Below, piece after piece: positions 8,689 through 17,507 of a stretch of 64,000 bases of DNA; position 1 is the stretch's first letter, and the number at the start of each line of letters is the position of its first letter. The stretch lies in the NCBI GenBank assembly GCA_020636445.1, contig JACJXV010000003.1:83131-147130 (forward strand), given 5' to 3'. This DNA is from Lewinellaceae bacterium. Lineage in GTDB: Bacteria; Bacteroidota; Bacteroidia; Chitinophagales; Saprospiraceae. A model generated the notes under the pieces. It worked only from the letters and a program-made list of their open reading frames with translations, ran no database searches and was not told the DNA's origin. The translations under genes were made by a program, and so were the position numbers.

Positions 8689-8718
8689 CAGAAGGCTAGC
8701 AAGCCTTCTGCGTACTTT
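8689..8718 (+). terminator. Hairpin terminator after argS
   Basis: A 9-bp perfect stem (CAGAAGGCT with AGCCTTCTG) with a 4-nt loop, 3 nt after the argS stop, followed by the imperfect T-rich sequence CGTACTTTTC. Confidence 0.6.
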
Positions 8719-8794
8719 TCCGGTATAGCAATTTAGCGTGATTACCTGTATTTTAGCCAATCATCTGGTTAGTTGTCCAAATGTGAAATTTCTT

Positions 8795-10483
8795 ATGAGT
8801 ACTGAACCGATCCATACAAATGAAGAACGCTCGCTGAATTTTATCGAGCAAATCATTGAAGAAGATATCGCCAGCAGCAAGCATAATGGCCGTGTACATA
8901 CGCGGTTTCCGCCTGAGCCCAACGGTTATTTGCATATTGGCCATGCCAAAGCACTTACGGTGAATTTTGGGATTGCGCAACGCTATGGAGGCAAATGTAA
9001 TTTGCGCTTCGATGATACCAATCCGATTACAGAGGATACGGAGTACGTCGACAGTATTCGGGAAGACGTACGCTGGCTAGGCTGGGAATGGGACGGAGAG
9101 TTCTATGCTTCTGATTATTTTCCACAATTGTACGCTTTTGCTGTTGAGCTTATTCAAAAAGGGTTGGCCTATGTGGATGACTCTACCCCTGATGAGATCG
9201 CCAGCCAAAAAGGAACGCCAACACAGCCCGGCACGGAGAGCCCTTACCGCAATCGACCAGTTGCCGAAAACCTCGACCTTTTTGAACGGATGAAAAAGGG
9301 GGAATTTCCCGATGGCAGCCGGGTACTAAGGGCTAAGGTAGATATGGCCTCTCCCAATATGCATATGCGCGATCCTGTAATTTACCGCATCAAGCATGCT
9401 CATCACCATCGTACCGGAGATGATTGGTGTATCTATCCTATGTATGACTTCGCACACGGGCAATCCGATTCTATCGAAGGGATTACCCATTCGTTGTGCT
9501 CGCTGGAATTCCGCCACCACCGTCCACTTTACGACTGGTTCATTGAGAAATTAGGCATTTTTCCTTCGCGGCAAATTGAATTTGCCCGGATGAATGTGGC
9601 CTATATGATTACCAGTAAACGAAAATTATTGAAATTGGTCCAGGATGGTCACGTAAGGGGTTGGGATGATCCACGTATGCCAACACTGGCAGGCATGCGC
9701 CGTCGGGGGTATCCGCCTAAGGGTATTGTCAATTTCTGTGAGCGTGCCGGGGTAGCAAAACGGGATAATACGATTGAAATCGAACTACTGGACTTTTCGG
9801 TTCGCGAAATCCTGAATAAAACGGCCATTCGGGCAATGGCTGTTTTGGATCCGGTAAAAGTGGTTATTACCAACTATCCGGAAAATGAAACCGAAATGCT
9901 GCCCATGGAGAATAATCCGGAAGATGATAGCGCCGGGAGCCGGGACGTTGCTTTTTCCAGGGAAATCTATATCGAGCGGGAGGATTTCATGGAAGAACCC
10001 CCCAAGAAATATTTCCGACTTGCTCCAGGGCAAATGGTACGGCTCAAAGGGGCTTATATCATCCAGTGTGACCAGGTTGTTAAGGACCCCGCTTCAGGGG
10101 AGATCCAGGAACTTCATTGTTCCTATTTTCCGGACAGCCGTTCGGGAAGTGATACTTCAGGATTAAAAGCCAAGGGAACCCTTCATTGGGTGTCCGCATC
10201 GCATGCAATACCTGCTGAAATACGGATGTACGACCGCCTTTTTGCGGTACCAGATCCAACGGCCGAGGAATTTTCAGATATTACGGAAGCCCTCAACCCC
10301 AACTCTTTGCAGATTATTTCCCAGGCTTATTTGGAACCGAGTTTGGCAGAAGCAAAACCGGGAGATCAATTCCAATTTATGCGCAAGGGTTACTTCTGCG
10401 TGGATCCTGATTCCCAGCCCGGCAAGCCGGTGTTTAACTTAACCGTAGGCTTGAAGGATACCTGGCAAAAAATGTCCTCTTAA
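8795..10483 (+). CDS. glnS: Glutamine--tRNA ligase
   Basis: About 562 aa from the ATG at 8795 (the frame extends to 8738, but that adds a poorly conserved hydrophobic leader). It has the class I HIGH motif in FPPEPNGYLHIGHAKA (residue ~48), the glutamine-pocket segment NLRFDDTNP, and a KMSKS variant TSKRKLLKLV near residue 272 (the second residue Met-Ser is replaced by Thr-Ser). The C-terminal anticodon-binding beta-barrels end with the typical FNLTVGLKDTW. The length is close to E. coli GlnRS. A dedicated GlnRS means Gln-tRNA is charged directly here rather than only through the GatCAB route. Confidence 0.98.
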   Translation: MSTEPIHTNEERSLNFIEQIIEEDIASSKHNGRVHTRFPPEPNGYLHIGHAKALTVNFGIAQRYGGKCNLRFDDTNPITEDTEYVDSIREDVRWLGWEWDGEFYASDYFPQLYAFAVELIQKGLAYVDDSTPDEIASQKGTPTQPGTESPYRNRPVAENLDLFERMKKGEFPDGSRVLRAKVDMASPNMHMRDPVIYRIKHAHHHRTGDDWCIYPMYDFAHGQSDSIEGITHSLCSLEFRHHRPLYDWFIEKLGIFPSRQIEFARMNVAYMITSKRKLLKLVQDGHVRGWDDPRMPTLAGMRRRGYPPKGIVNFCERAGVAKRDNTIEIELLDFSVREILNKTAIRAMAVLDPVKVVITNYPENETEMLPMENNPEDDSAGSRDVAFSREIYIEREDFMEEPPKKYFRLAPGQMVRLKGAYIIQCDQVVKDPASGEIQELHCSYFPDSRSGSDTSGLKAKGTLHWVSASHAIPAEIRMYDRLFAVPDPTAEEFSDITEALNPNSLQIISQAYLEPSLAEAKPGDQFQFMRKGYFCVDPDSQPGKPVFNLTVGLKDTWQKMSS

Positions 10484-10576
10484 GGCCATTTTGCGAGGCG
10501 AATTAGCGAATAAGATTTTATAACGATCAGGTTGTTTCTTGAGGAAAGCGAAACCGGATAATTCATACTTATTTCA

Positions 10577-11173
10577 ATGATTACATCCAGAACAACCCGC
10601 TTTTTGGGATTGATTGCTATTGGTCTTCTGCTCTTTAATTGTCAAAATCAACCAGCTGCGGGCGAGAAGCAAGCTGTGGAAACCGACCAGACCACAACAG
10701 CGGTGGCACAGCCCGATACTACGAAAAAGAGTATTCCGCGTGAAACAACAGCCGACCTGGGAGGTGTATCCTTTACCATTGCATACCACTCACCTGGTGT
10801 TCGGAATCGGGTAATTTGGGGGGGGCTGGTACCTATGGGGGAAGTATGGGTAACTGGCGCCCACATGGCAACAGCAATGACTGTCTCCGCTGACTTTTAT
10901 ATAAACAACCAACGATTGTCTGCGGGTAAGTATGCACTGTTTACCATACCCGGGGAAGAAGAGTGGACGGTAATTGTCAATAAAAATTGGGAGCAACATC
11001 TTGCAGATGAGTATAGTGCTGCCGATGATGTAATGCGATTTACGGTTAAGCCAATGGAGACGCAGCATACCGAACGGTTAACTTATAGCATCACACCCAC
11101 TTCGGAAAAGAAAGCTAACCTCGCTATTAGCTGGGAAAAAGTACAAATCACTTTCCCAATTCGGGTAGATTAA
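10577..11173 (+). CDS. DUF2911 domain lipoprotein
   Basis: This 198-aa protein has a lipoprotein signal with lipobox LLLFNC (Cys ~22), a Thr/Gln-rich linker to residue ~55, then a DUF2911 domain with the typical blocks SPGVRNRVIWGGLVPMGEVW, AHMATAMTVSADFYINNQ, AGKYALFTIPGEEEW and VIVNKNWEQHLADEY. It is expected in the outer or inner membrane facing the periplasm. The family is abundant in Bacteroidota and of unknown function. It stands alone between glnS and a converging carbonic anhydrase gene. Confidence 0.9.
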   Translation: MITSRTTRFLGLIAIGLLLFNCQNQPAAGEKQAVETDQTTTAVAQPDTTKKSIPRETTADLGGVSFTIAYHSPGVRNRVIWGGLVPMGEVWVTGAHMATAMTVSADFYINNQRLSAGKYALFTIPGEEEWTVIVNKNWEQHLADEYSAADDVMRFTVKPMETQHTERLTYSITPTSEKKANLAISWEKVQITFPIRVD

Positions 11174-11257
11174 GCAACATTGGTTGCTGCGAAAGCTTCG
11201 GTTGGGGGAAGGCTCAGGTGCCAGCCCGCTTACCCAAAGCGGCTGCCTCTGGTGAAA

Positions 11258-11295
11258 ATGAGAAATGAGAAGTCAGAATCCTGATTTCTCATTTC
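11258..11295. repeat. Heptamer micro-repeat forming a 15-bp hairpin
   Basis: Built from 7-bp words: AAATGAG, AAATGAG, AAGTCAG on one side and CTGATTT, CTCATTT on the other. Positions 11262-11276 pair with 11281-11295 around a 4-nt loop (one G-T). It lies between the converging DUF2911 and carbonic anhydrase genes and could act as a transcript 3' hairpin, although there is no T tract. Confidence 0.6.
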
Positions 11296-11356
11296 CTGAA
11301 AAAGGAATTAAATATCGCCAGTTAACGAATCCAATAAACGCGGAGGCTATTCCACC

Positions 11357-12007
11357 TTAGACAGTTTCATCTGTCAGGTTATCGTATTCATAAATAGGGT
11401 GGTCCAGCGGAGTGTTTGCCGCCATTTCTACCAAGGGTTTGATAACCCCATCGTGCAAGCTATACACCCAGCCATGTAAATGAGGGCGTCCTTCGGTTTT
11501 CCAGGCCTTTTGTATGATAGATGTCTTAGCCAGATTCAGAACCTGTTCTTCAACGTTAAGCTCAATCAGGCGGTTAACCCGGTCATCCTCAGAGGAGAGG
11601 TCATCAATTTCACCCTGATGGAAGCGGTATACATCCTTAATGTTGCGCAGCCACTTATTGATAATTCCGTACGAGGAGCGCGACATAGCTGCTTTTACCC
11701 CTCCGCACCCGTAATGGCCACATACAATAATATGCTTGACCTTAAGGACTTCAACGGCGTATTGCAATACGCTAAGCAGGTTGAGGTCGGTATGTACCAC
11801 CATGTTGGCAATATTGCGATGGATAAAGATCTCCCCAGGCTGGGTTTGGGTAATCTCATTGGGGGGAACCCGGCTATCTGAACAGCCGATCCACAGAAAA
11901 TCCGGGCGTTGAATATTTACCAGCCGTTCGAAGAATTGCGGGTCATCCTGCACTTTTTCCTGTGCCCAGGCCTTATTTTCTAATAAGAGTTGTTCATACC
12001 GCTGCAT
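11357..12007 (-). CDS. can: Beta-class carbonic anhydrase
   Basis: A 216-aa cytoplasmic zinc enzyme interconverting CO2 and bicarbonate. All ligands and catalytic residues are visible: Cys42, Asp44 and Arg46 in GCSDSRVPPNE, and His98 and Cys101 in GHYGCGGVKA, the same numbering as E. coli Can. Its start codon lies 14 nt inside the end of the upstream SulP transporter gene, so the two are cotranscribed and likely translationally coupled. Together they would take up bicarbonate (or another anion) and equilibrate it with CO2 inside the cell. This link is inferred from gene order. Confidence 0.96.
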   Translation of the reverse strand: MQRYEQLLLENKAWAQEKVQDDPQFFERLVNIQRPDFLWIGCSDSRVPPNEITQTQPGEIFIHRNIANMVVHTDLNLLSVLQYAVEVLKVKHIIVCGHYGCGGVKAAMSRSSYGIINKWLRNIKDVYRFHQGEIDDLSSEDDRVNRLIELNVEEQVLNLAKTSIIQKAWKTEGRPHLHGWVYSLHDGVIKPLVEMAANTPLDHPIYEYDNLTDETV

Positions 12008-13574
12008 TTTCGGGCGCTTTTATAATGTTTGCAATTTTGCTTTGCGGGAGCATTTTGAGGGTTACTTCAATATCCTTATAGTTTGCTCCCTGCATAAAAT
12101 CATTGATGATCTCAAGGTTGTCCTGATCAACAAATCCAATCCGGGAGAGATCGATAATGACCCGGGCGCTATCGGGAATTTGGTCCAAAACCCGCTTGAG
12201 CTCAAATTTATGAATAAAAGATAAGTCCTTTTTGATGCGTACTAAATGGTTGTTGCCATCCGCTACGGTAATAATAGCAGACTGGAAATTACTGCGTACG
12301 ACGAAGAGCGCACCCACCACCAGTCCGATGGTGATTCCAACGAGAAGATCAGTGAGCAATATGGCGATGATCGTCACAACAAAAGGGATAAGGTGAGCCA
12401 TTCCCTTGCGGAATTTTGCGCGAAAAATGGCTGGCTTTGTCAATTTATATCCTACGGAAATCAGGACTGCAGCCAGAGCAGCAAGCGGGATAAGATTGAG
12501 TAGATTGGGGATAACAACAATAAATAACAGCAGAATAACACCGTGTAAGATAGCCGATGTTTGTGTTCGACCGCCAGAACTGACATTCGCTGAGCTGCGA
12601 ACAATGACACTGGTAACGGGTAGCCCCCCAATCAAGCCTGCTGTGAAGTTTCCTATTCCCTGGGCGATTAACTCCCGATTAGTTGGTGTTACCCGCTTAA
12701 ACGGATCCAATTTGTCAACAGCTTCAATGCTGAGGAGGGTTTCAACACTGGCCACCAGTGCCAGCGTTACCGCAGTAATCCAAACTTGCTGGTTGGTAAT
12801 CATCCCCCAGTCCGGGAATTGAAATTGGCCGAAAAACTCGGCAGTGGAGGCCGCTATGGGTAATGAAACCAAATGCTCCGGCGAAATAGCAAGATCCGGA
12901 AAATACTTACCAAACAAAATATTGGCACCAACGCCGAATAAAACGACAACCAGAGGCCCCGGAAGGAGGCGCAGGAAATTGGTAAATCGCTTTTGTTGTT
13001 TTTCCCACCAAAAAAGGAAGACCAGCGAAACCAGCGAAATGACCATCGCTCCGAGGGATAGTTGTTCCTGGAACAGGTACCATAACTCAGAAAAGGTATT
13101 TCTGCCATCCGCCTGGTAGAACGACTGATCTCCTTCGAAGTCGGCATCGTAACCCACCGCATGTGGAATTTGCTTGAGAATCAGGATTAAACCAATTGCC
13201 GCTAACATGCCCTTGATGACGGCGGAGGGAATGAAATCACCGATAACACCTGCGCGCAACAAACCCAGCACTACCTGAATGAATCCAGCCAGGCAAACGG
13301 CCAGAAGAAAGGTCTGAAAAGTGGGTAAGGTATTGATTGCATTCAGTACGATGACGGCTAAACCCGCTGCCGGGCCACTGACGCTGAGTGGGGACCTACT
13401 CAGTAACCCGATAATTATTCCACCAACGATCCCTGAGATGAGACCCGAAAATAAGGGTGCTCCCGAAGCCAATGCAATCCCTAAGCACAAGGGCAAGGCA
13501 ACTAAAGAAACAACTATTGCGGCGGGAATATCGTATTGCCAGTTTGACCAGGCACTGAAATTTGCTTTTGACAT
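11994..13574 (-). CDS. SulP-family anion transporter with STAS domain (probable bicarbonate transporter)
   Basis: About 526 aa from the ATG at 13574; a TTG six codons earlier is possible but less likely. Roughly 10-12 hydrophobic membrane segments fill residues ~15-420, starting with the SulP signature DIPAAIVVSLVALPLCLGIALASGAP (split here) and containing SGPAAGLAVIVL and GLIGGLPVTSVIVRSSANVSSGGRT-like loops. A C-terminal cytosolic STAS domain follows (~440-520, ARVIIDLSRIGFVDQDNLEII). SulP proteins carry sulfate, bicarbonate or dicarboxylates; the overlapping carbonic anhydrase gene argues for bicarbonate. A TACTTTTG promoter box lies ~55 nt upstream. Confidence 0.92.
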   Translation of the reverse strand: MSKANFSAWSNWQYDIPAAIVVSLVALPLCLGIALASGAPLFSGLISGIVGGIIIGLLSRSPLSVSGPAAGLAVIVLNAINTLPTFQTFLLAVCLAGFIQVVLGLLRAGVIGDFIPSAVIKGMLAAIGLILILKQIPHAVGYDADFEGDQSFYQADGRNTFSELWYLFQEQLSLGAMVISLVSLVFLFWWEKQQKRFTNFLRLLPGPLVVVLFGVGANILFGKYFPDLAISPEHLVSLPIAASTAEFFGQFQFPDWGMITNQQVWITAVTLALVASVETLLSIEAVDKLDPFKRVTPTNRELIAQGIGNFTAGLIGGLPVTSVIVRSSANVSSGGRTQTSAILHGVILLLFIVVIPNLLNLIPLAALAAVLISVGYKLTKPAIFRAKFRKGMAHLIPFVVTIIAILLTDLLVGITIGLVVGALFVVRSNFQSAIITVADGNNHLVRIKKDLSFIHKFELKRVLDQIPDSARVIIDLSRIGFVDQDNLEIINDFMQGANYKDIEVTLKMLPQSKIANIIKAPENAAV

Positions 13575-13626
13575 AAAACGGGTTGATTGCAATGAAATGA
13601 ACGCCTTTTAGGCAACTTGATTTGTT

Positions 13627-13634
13627 CAAAAGTA
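13627..13634 (-). promoter_or_regulatory. -7 box (TACTTTTG) for the SulP-carbonic anhydrase operon
   Basis: A TAnnTTTG match on the minus strand, 53 nt before the SulP ATG. The upstream region (13635-13690) is very AT-rich. No clear -33 TTG. Confidence 0.5.
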
Positions 13635-13870
13635 GCGATAATTTTTTAATTGATTGTATTGCTATTATTTTATAAAATATTCCTTGGTTTTTTTGATAAC
13701 ATGAAAAATTTGGGATGCTTTAATCAGTGTCCAGGCTTGGGGAATTTCAGGTGGGGAGTAAAGTGCCCCGACCACTATGAAGGCTTAAATTAAAGAATGG
13801 CGGTGTCGTCTTTTAACAGATATCTACCCACATATTTAATCCTGACAGAGCACTTTGCATGCTAAGGGAT

Positions 13871-14662
13871 TTACCTGACTTTTATATTCCTGGCGATTCG
13901 GCGGGCTATCGAGGGGGCAAACCGCATCAGGTAAATGCCAGCTAATTCTTTCTTGCCAAAATAAACCTCTGCTTTTTCTTTGCGACCCGCTTGTAGAATC
14001 CCCTGAGCGAGTATAGTAGCACTAATGCCTTCGGCGGTATTCTGGTCCATAATGGCATGCTTACTACCGTCACCTTTCAGGGCATTTATACTAACTTGCG
14101 TTGCTACGTAACCGGGACAAACGATGGTTATTCGGATGCCAGCATCATGAACTTCCGCTCGTAGCGCTTCATGAAAACCCTGTAAAGCGTGTTTAGAGGC
14201 ACAATAGGCAGAGCGATAGGGAATGCCGACTTTTCCGGTAACACTACTAATGACAATGAATTGCCCGGTACCCCGTGCCAGGAAATGAGGGAGCACGGTC
14301 TTAGTCAATGCAACAGGACCCATAAAGTTGACATTCATTACTTGTTGGTCAACTTCCAGCGAAGTGTCTACTACTTTGGAGCGTTGTGATATACCTGCAT
14401 TATTGACGAGCCCGTCCAACTTCCCAAAGTGATTGAGGATTTTTTGGAACGCACCAGCAAATGATTCGAAGGCGGTCACATCCAGGGGGAGTACAAGAAT
14501 CTGATCTGGTGCAGGGCAGGCTTGCCTAACCCGTTCCAATTCCTTAGCCCGTCGGGCTGAAATAACGATCCGGGCACCCTCCTGTGCAAATGCATAAGTT
14601 AACGCTTCGCCAATTCCGGATGATGCTCCGGTAATCCACACGACTTTATCACGATAGTCCAT
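13871..14662 (-). CDS. Short-chain dehydrogenase/reductase
   Basis: A 263-aa classical SDR. It has the Rossmann NAD(P)-binding motif TGASSGIGEA at residues ~11-20, the NNAG motif (LDGLVNNAGISQRS), the catalytic Ser in VISSVTGKVG, and YxxxK in YCASKHALQGF. The Arg-rich ISARRAK segment after beta-2 suggests NADP preference. The C-terminal half (VCPGYVATQVS; GKKELAGIYLMRFAPSIARRI) resembles DHRS7-like or membrane-lipid SDRs, but the substrate cannot be told. It is divergent from the SixA-like gene across ~65 nt. Confidence 0.9.
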   Translation of the reverse strand: MDYRDKVVWITGASSGIGEALTYAFAQEGARIVISARRAKELERVRQACPAPDQILVLPLDVTAFESFAGAFQKILNHFGKLDGLVNNAGISQRSKVVDTSLEVDQQVMNVNFMGPVALTKTVLPHFLARGTGQFIVISSVTGKVGIPYRSAYCASKHALQGFHEALRAEVHDAGIRITIVCPGYVATQVSINALKGDGSKHAIMDQNTAEGISATILAQGILQAGRKEKAEVYFGKKELAGIYLMRFAPSIARRIARNIKVR

Positions 14663-14727
14663 CTTTTTCTACTTTATCGGTGTTCTTTGCTAAGATATCT
14701 TTTATTTTACCAGTGAAATTGGCTAAG

Positions 14728-15222
14728 ATGAAAACAATTTTTTTTATACGTCATGCCAAGTCAAGCTGGGCGAATCCAGGCTTGCGAGATATGGATCGAC
14801 CACTGAACGACCGTGGAATGCGGGATGCGCCGCGAATGGCAATACTCCTCAAGGCTTTGGGCGTAACACCTGACCGGATATTGTCGAGCCCCGCACGGCG
14901 CGCCTTGACGACGGCTACCTTTTTTGCCGAGGAGTTAGGGATTCCCCCAGCTGAAATTTGGGTGGAACCCCGCATTTATGATGCTTATCCTGAAGATATT
15001 ATTTCTTTGTTGCAGGAGCTTCCGGACGAATATAAAGAGGTATTAATCTTTGGGCATAATCCAACGTTTACTTTATTGGCGAATTCGTTTGGAGGCCCCG
15101 GTACCGACAATGTACCTACTTGCGGGATCTTTCGGGTTGATGCCGCTATCGACCAGTGGGTTCAGCTTTCAGAATCGCGGGGTAGGGTAATGCAATATCT
15201 TTTCCCAAAGGCAAATGAATAA
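14728..15222 (+). CDS. SixA-like histidine phosphatase
   Basis: About 164 aa from the ATG at 14728 (MKTIFFIRHAKSSW); the upstream extension to 14680 is hydrophobic but lies outside the conserved start. The phosphohistidine-forming RHA motif (Arg-His-Ala) is at residues ~8-10, a second arginine is in ILSSPARRALTTA, and the second catalytic histidine is in IFGHNPTF. SixA removes phosphate from phosphohistidine domains; other members act on small phosphoesters, so the substrate is not certain. It overlaps the DUF4296 gene by 8 nt, indicating an operon. Confidence 0.88.
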   Translation: MKTIFFIRHAKSSWANPGLRDMDRPLNDRGMRDAPRMAILLKALGVTPDRILSSPARRALTTATFFAEELGIPPAEIWVEPRIYDAYPEDIISLLQELPDEYKEVLIFGHNPTFTLLANSFGGPGTDNVPTCGIFRVDAAIDQWVQLSESRGRVMQYLFPKANE

Positions 15223-15541
15223 TATGCGCAGGCTTGGTTTTTTTTTACTCCTGCTTGGTGTTTTGGGATGCCAACAGGTTCAGGAGCCCTTACCCATTGC
15301 TGAACGTGACTTAGTTCCGATTCTGCTCGACATACATGTGGCTGAGGATGCGCTACAATCCGTATTCGGACCCCGGCGCGACAGTTTACGTGCCGTTTAC
15401 TTTCAGGAAATATACCGCATCCACCGCACTGACTCGGTTGCCCTGGCAAATACGATGCTTCGTCTGCGGGAGGATCCTGAGCGCCTGGAGCGCGTTTATC
15501 AACGCGTAATTGATTTATTGGAAGATGTTCAGGAGGAATAA
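15215..15541 (+). CDS. DUF4296 lipoprotein
   Basis: This 108-aa protein has lipobox GVLGC (Cys ~19). The rest is helical with the DUF4296 pattern: LVPILLDIHVAEDALQ, DSLRAVYFQEIYRIHRTD (periodic Tyr/Phe) and a final helix ending LLEDVQEE. It is an envelope protein of unknown function, typical of Bacteroidota. Its start overlaps the end of the SixA-like gene. Confidence 0.85.
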   Translation: MNNMRRLGFFLLLLGVLGCQQVQEPLPIAERDLVPILLDIHVAEDALQSVFGPRRDSLRAVYFQEIYRIHRTDSVALANTMLRLREDPERLERVYQRVIDLLEDVQEE

Positions 15542-15660
15542 GCCCTAAGTGTTGGTTTTGCATAAATCTTTGGCAAAGCACCTTTTTTTCAATACCTTGA
15601 ATGTCAACAGGCTTAACAATTATTTAAACTAGGAGCGGACAGATGCTCTTTGATTAATCT

Positions 15661-15668
15661 TAGTTTTG
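15661..15668 (+). promoter_or_regulatory. -7 box (TAGTTTTG) for the two-component operon
   Basis: A TAnnTTTG match with transcription start expected near 15675, 21 nt before the response regulator ATG at 15696. This supports that ATG over the upstream TTG at 15666, which lies inside the box. Confidence 0.55.
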
Positions 15669-15695
15669 TCTTTTGACAACAATGCATTAATACCA

Positions 15696-16382
15696 ATGGA
15701 GAACACCAAAATCCTGATTGTCGATGACGAGCCGGACATCCTGGAATTCCTGCAATACAATTTAGAGAAGGAAGGTTATGAGGTAGTCACTGCAGGAGAT
15801 GGCGAGGAAGGTATTCAGGTGGCTGAGCGGGAATTGCCCCATTTGATCATCCTCGATATCATGATGCCCAAGCTGGATGGGGTAGAGGTGTGTCGGTATT
15901 TACGCAGTAAACCCGAATTTGAAAAGACCCTGATTACTTTTCTAACCGCCCGGGAAGAAGACTATTCCCAAATTGCGGCGCTGGATGTTGGCGGCGATGA
16001 CTACATCACCAAACCTATTCGACCGCGGGTGTTTTTGAGTAGAATTAAAGCTTTGTTACGTCGGTCTGATCGCTTAGGAGACAGTGGAGAAGAGAGTGAA
16101 ATGTTACGGGTAGGTGATTTGGTCATCGATCGGGAGCGTATCAGTGTTCATAAAGGAGACAAAGAAATCGAACTCGCCAAGAAAGAATTTGAATTGTTGT
16201 ACTTGCTGCTTTCCAAACCGGGTAAAGTCTTTTCCAGGGAAGAAATTTTCAATAAGGTTTGGGGTACTGACGTTATTGTAGGAAATCGAACAATTGATGT
16301 TCACATTCGCAAGCTGCGGGAAAAGATTGGCGATGATTATATCAAGACGATCAAAGGGATCGGTTATAAATTTGAGTTTTAA
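15696..16382 (+). CDS. OmpR/PhoB-family response regulator
   Basis: A 228-aa DNA-binding regulator. The receiver domain (~1-120) has the acidic pocket VDDEPD, the phospho-acceptor Asp in LIILDIMMPKLDG (residue ~54), the Thr/Ser switch in ITFLTAREE and the conserved Lys in DYITKPIRP. The C-terminal winged helix (~130-228) has KEFELLYLLLSKPGKVFSREEIF and VDVHIRKLREKIG-like blocks, ending KGIGYKFEF. It precedes its sensor kinase by 3 nt. In Bacteroidota this arrangement resembles PhoB/PhoR-type systems, but the signal is unknown. Confidence 0.93.
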   Translation: MENTKILIVDDEPDILEFLQYNLEKEGYEVVTAGDGEEGIQVAERELPHLIILDIMMPKLDGVEVCRYLRSKPEFEKTLITFLTAREEDYSQIAALDVGGDDYITKPIRPRVFLSRIKALLRRSDRLGDSGEESEMLRVGDLVIDRERISVHKGDKEIELAKKEFELLYLLLSKPGKVFSREEIFNKVWGTDVIVGNRTIDVHIRKLREKIGDDYIKTIKGIGYKFEF

Positions 16383-16385
16383 GGA

Positions 16386-17435
16386 ATGGTAAAAAATCCC
16401 ACCCCCCGTCAGGTGGCAATCCTTTCGGCATCCCTTACGTTGCTAGCAGCGGTAATTGCCCTGGGGTTTATTATGTTAGTTCCGCTTCCCGGTGGGGAAA
16501 TGGTTAAATACATTACTTGGGCGTTCCTGGTCTTGTTGGCTAACTATTTAATCTTCGGGTATTATCTCAAACGGTATATCTATCGTAAAATCAAACTCAT
16601 CTATAAAACCATCCGGCAGGAAAAGTTGCAGCCGGGGGAGAAAGGCTGGGATGTAAAAATGGATAGCCAGGTCACCGATGAAGTAGAAAAGGAAGTAGCT
16701 GAATGGGCTGAAAATCAGCGTCGTGAAATTGATAAGTACAAATCATGGGCCGAATACCGCCGGAATTACCTTGGGGATATTTCTCATGAATTGAAAACGC
16801 CGATTTTTAACATCCAGGGCTATATTGAATCCCTCCTAGATGGTGCGCTGGAAGATCCGGCTATTAACCGTTCATTTCTGCAAAAGGCATCCCGTAATGT
16901 AGATCGGCTGCAGAACATCGTTCAGGACCTGGAAGCTATTTCCCGACTGGAGTCAGGCGATTCTATGCTGGAAATGCAGGTGTTTGATGTTCGGGAGTTG
17001 ACGCGTGAAGTTTTTGAGGAACTGGAGTTCAAAGCCAAGTCCCGTGGGGTAGCACTGGAATTTAAAGAAGGCGCGAGCACCGGATTCCGGGTAAGGGCCG
17101 ATCGGGAAAAGGTCAGACAGGTACTGATTAACCTGATCCACAACTCCATTAAATACGGGCGGGAAAATGGTCGCACCAAAGTTGGTATGTATGATATGGA
17201 CAAGCATATCCTGGTGGAGGTAGCAGATAATGGTATTGGCATAAGCAAGGAGCATATAAACCATGTTTTTGACCGCTTTTACCGGGTTGACAAAAGCCGC
17301 TCCCGCCACCAGGGAGGTACCGGCCTTGGGTTAGCTATTGTTAAGCACATTGTCGAAGCTCATCAACAGACGATAAACGTCAGATCGACACCCGGCCTGG
17401 GGGCTACTTTTGGATTTACACTGGAAAAAGCATAG
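16386..17435 (+). CDS. Sensor histidine kinase (PhoR-like)
   Basis: This 349-aa inner-membrane kinase has two transmembrane helices (residues ~10-32 and ~38-60) separated by only about six residues, so there is no periplasmic sensor domain. The DHp phosphorylation site is in DISHELKTPIFNIQGY (His ~134). The catalytic domain has the N box NLIHNSIKYG, G1 DNGIGI, F box FDRFYRVDKSRSR and G2 GGTGLGLAIVKHI. It pairs with the response regulator directly upstream. Sensing must occur in the membrane, through the cytosolic linker or through a partner. Confidence 0.93.
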   Translation: MVKNPTPRQVAILSASLTLLAAVIALGFIMLVPLPGGEMVKYITWAFLVLLANYLIFGYYLKRYIYRKIKLIYKTIRQEKLQPGEKGWDVKMDSQVTDEVEKEVAEWAENQRREIDKYKSWAEYRRNYLGDISHELKTPIFNIQGYIESLLDGALEDPAINRSFLQKASRNVDRLQNIVQDLEAISRLESGDSMLEMQVFDVRELTREVFEELEFKAKSRGVALEFKEGASTGFRVRADREKVRQVLINLIHNSIKYGRENGRTKVGMYDMDKHILVEVADNGIGISKEHINHVFDRFYRVDKSRSRHQGGTGLGLAIVKHIVEAHQQTINVRSTPGLGATFGFTLEKA

Positions 17436-17462
17436 CACAGCACAGGTTTCCTTTGATTCCGT

Positions 17463-17470
17463 TATCTTTG
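17463..17470 (+). promoter_or_regulatory. -7 box (TATCTTTG) for the ABC-F gene
   Basis: A perfect TAnnTTTG match; transcription would start near 17477, leaving a ~31-nt leader before the ATG at 17508. Confidence 0.55.
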
Positions 17471-17507
17471 TCCCCGTTTACGGAAATCAATTAGTCAGTT
17501 AGCCTTT

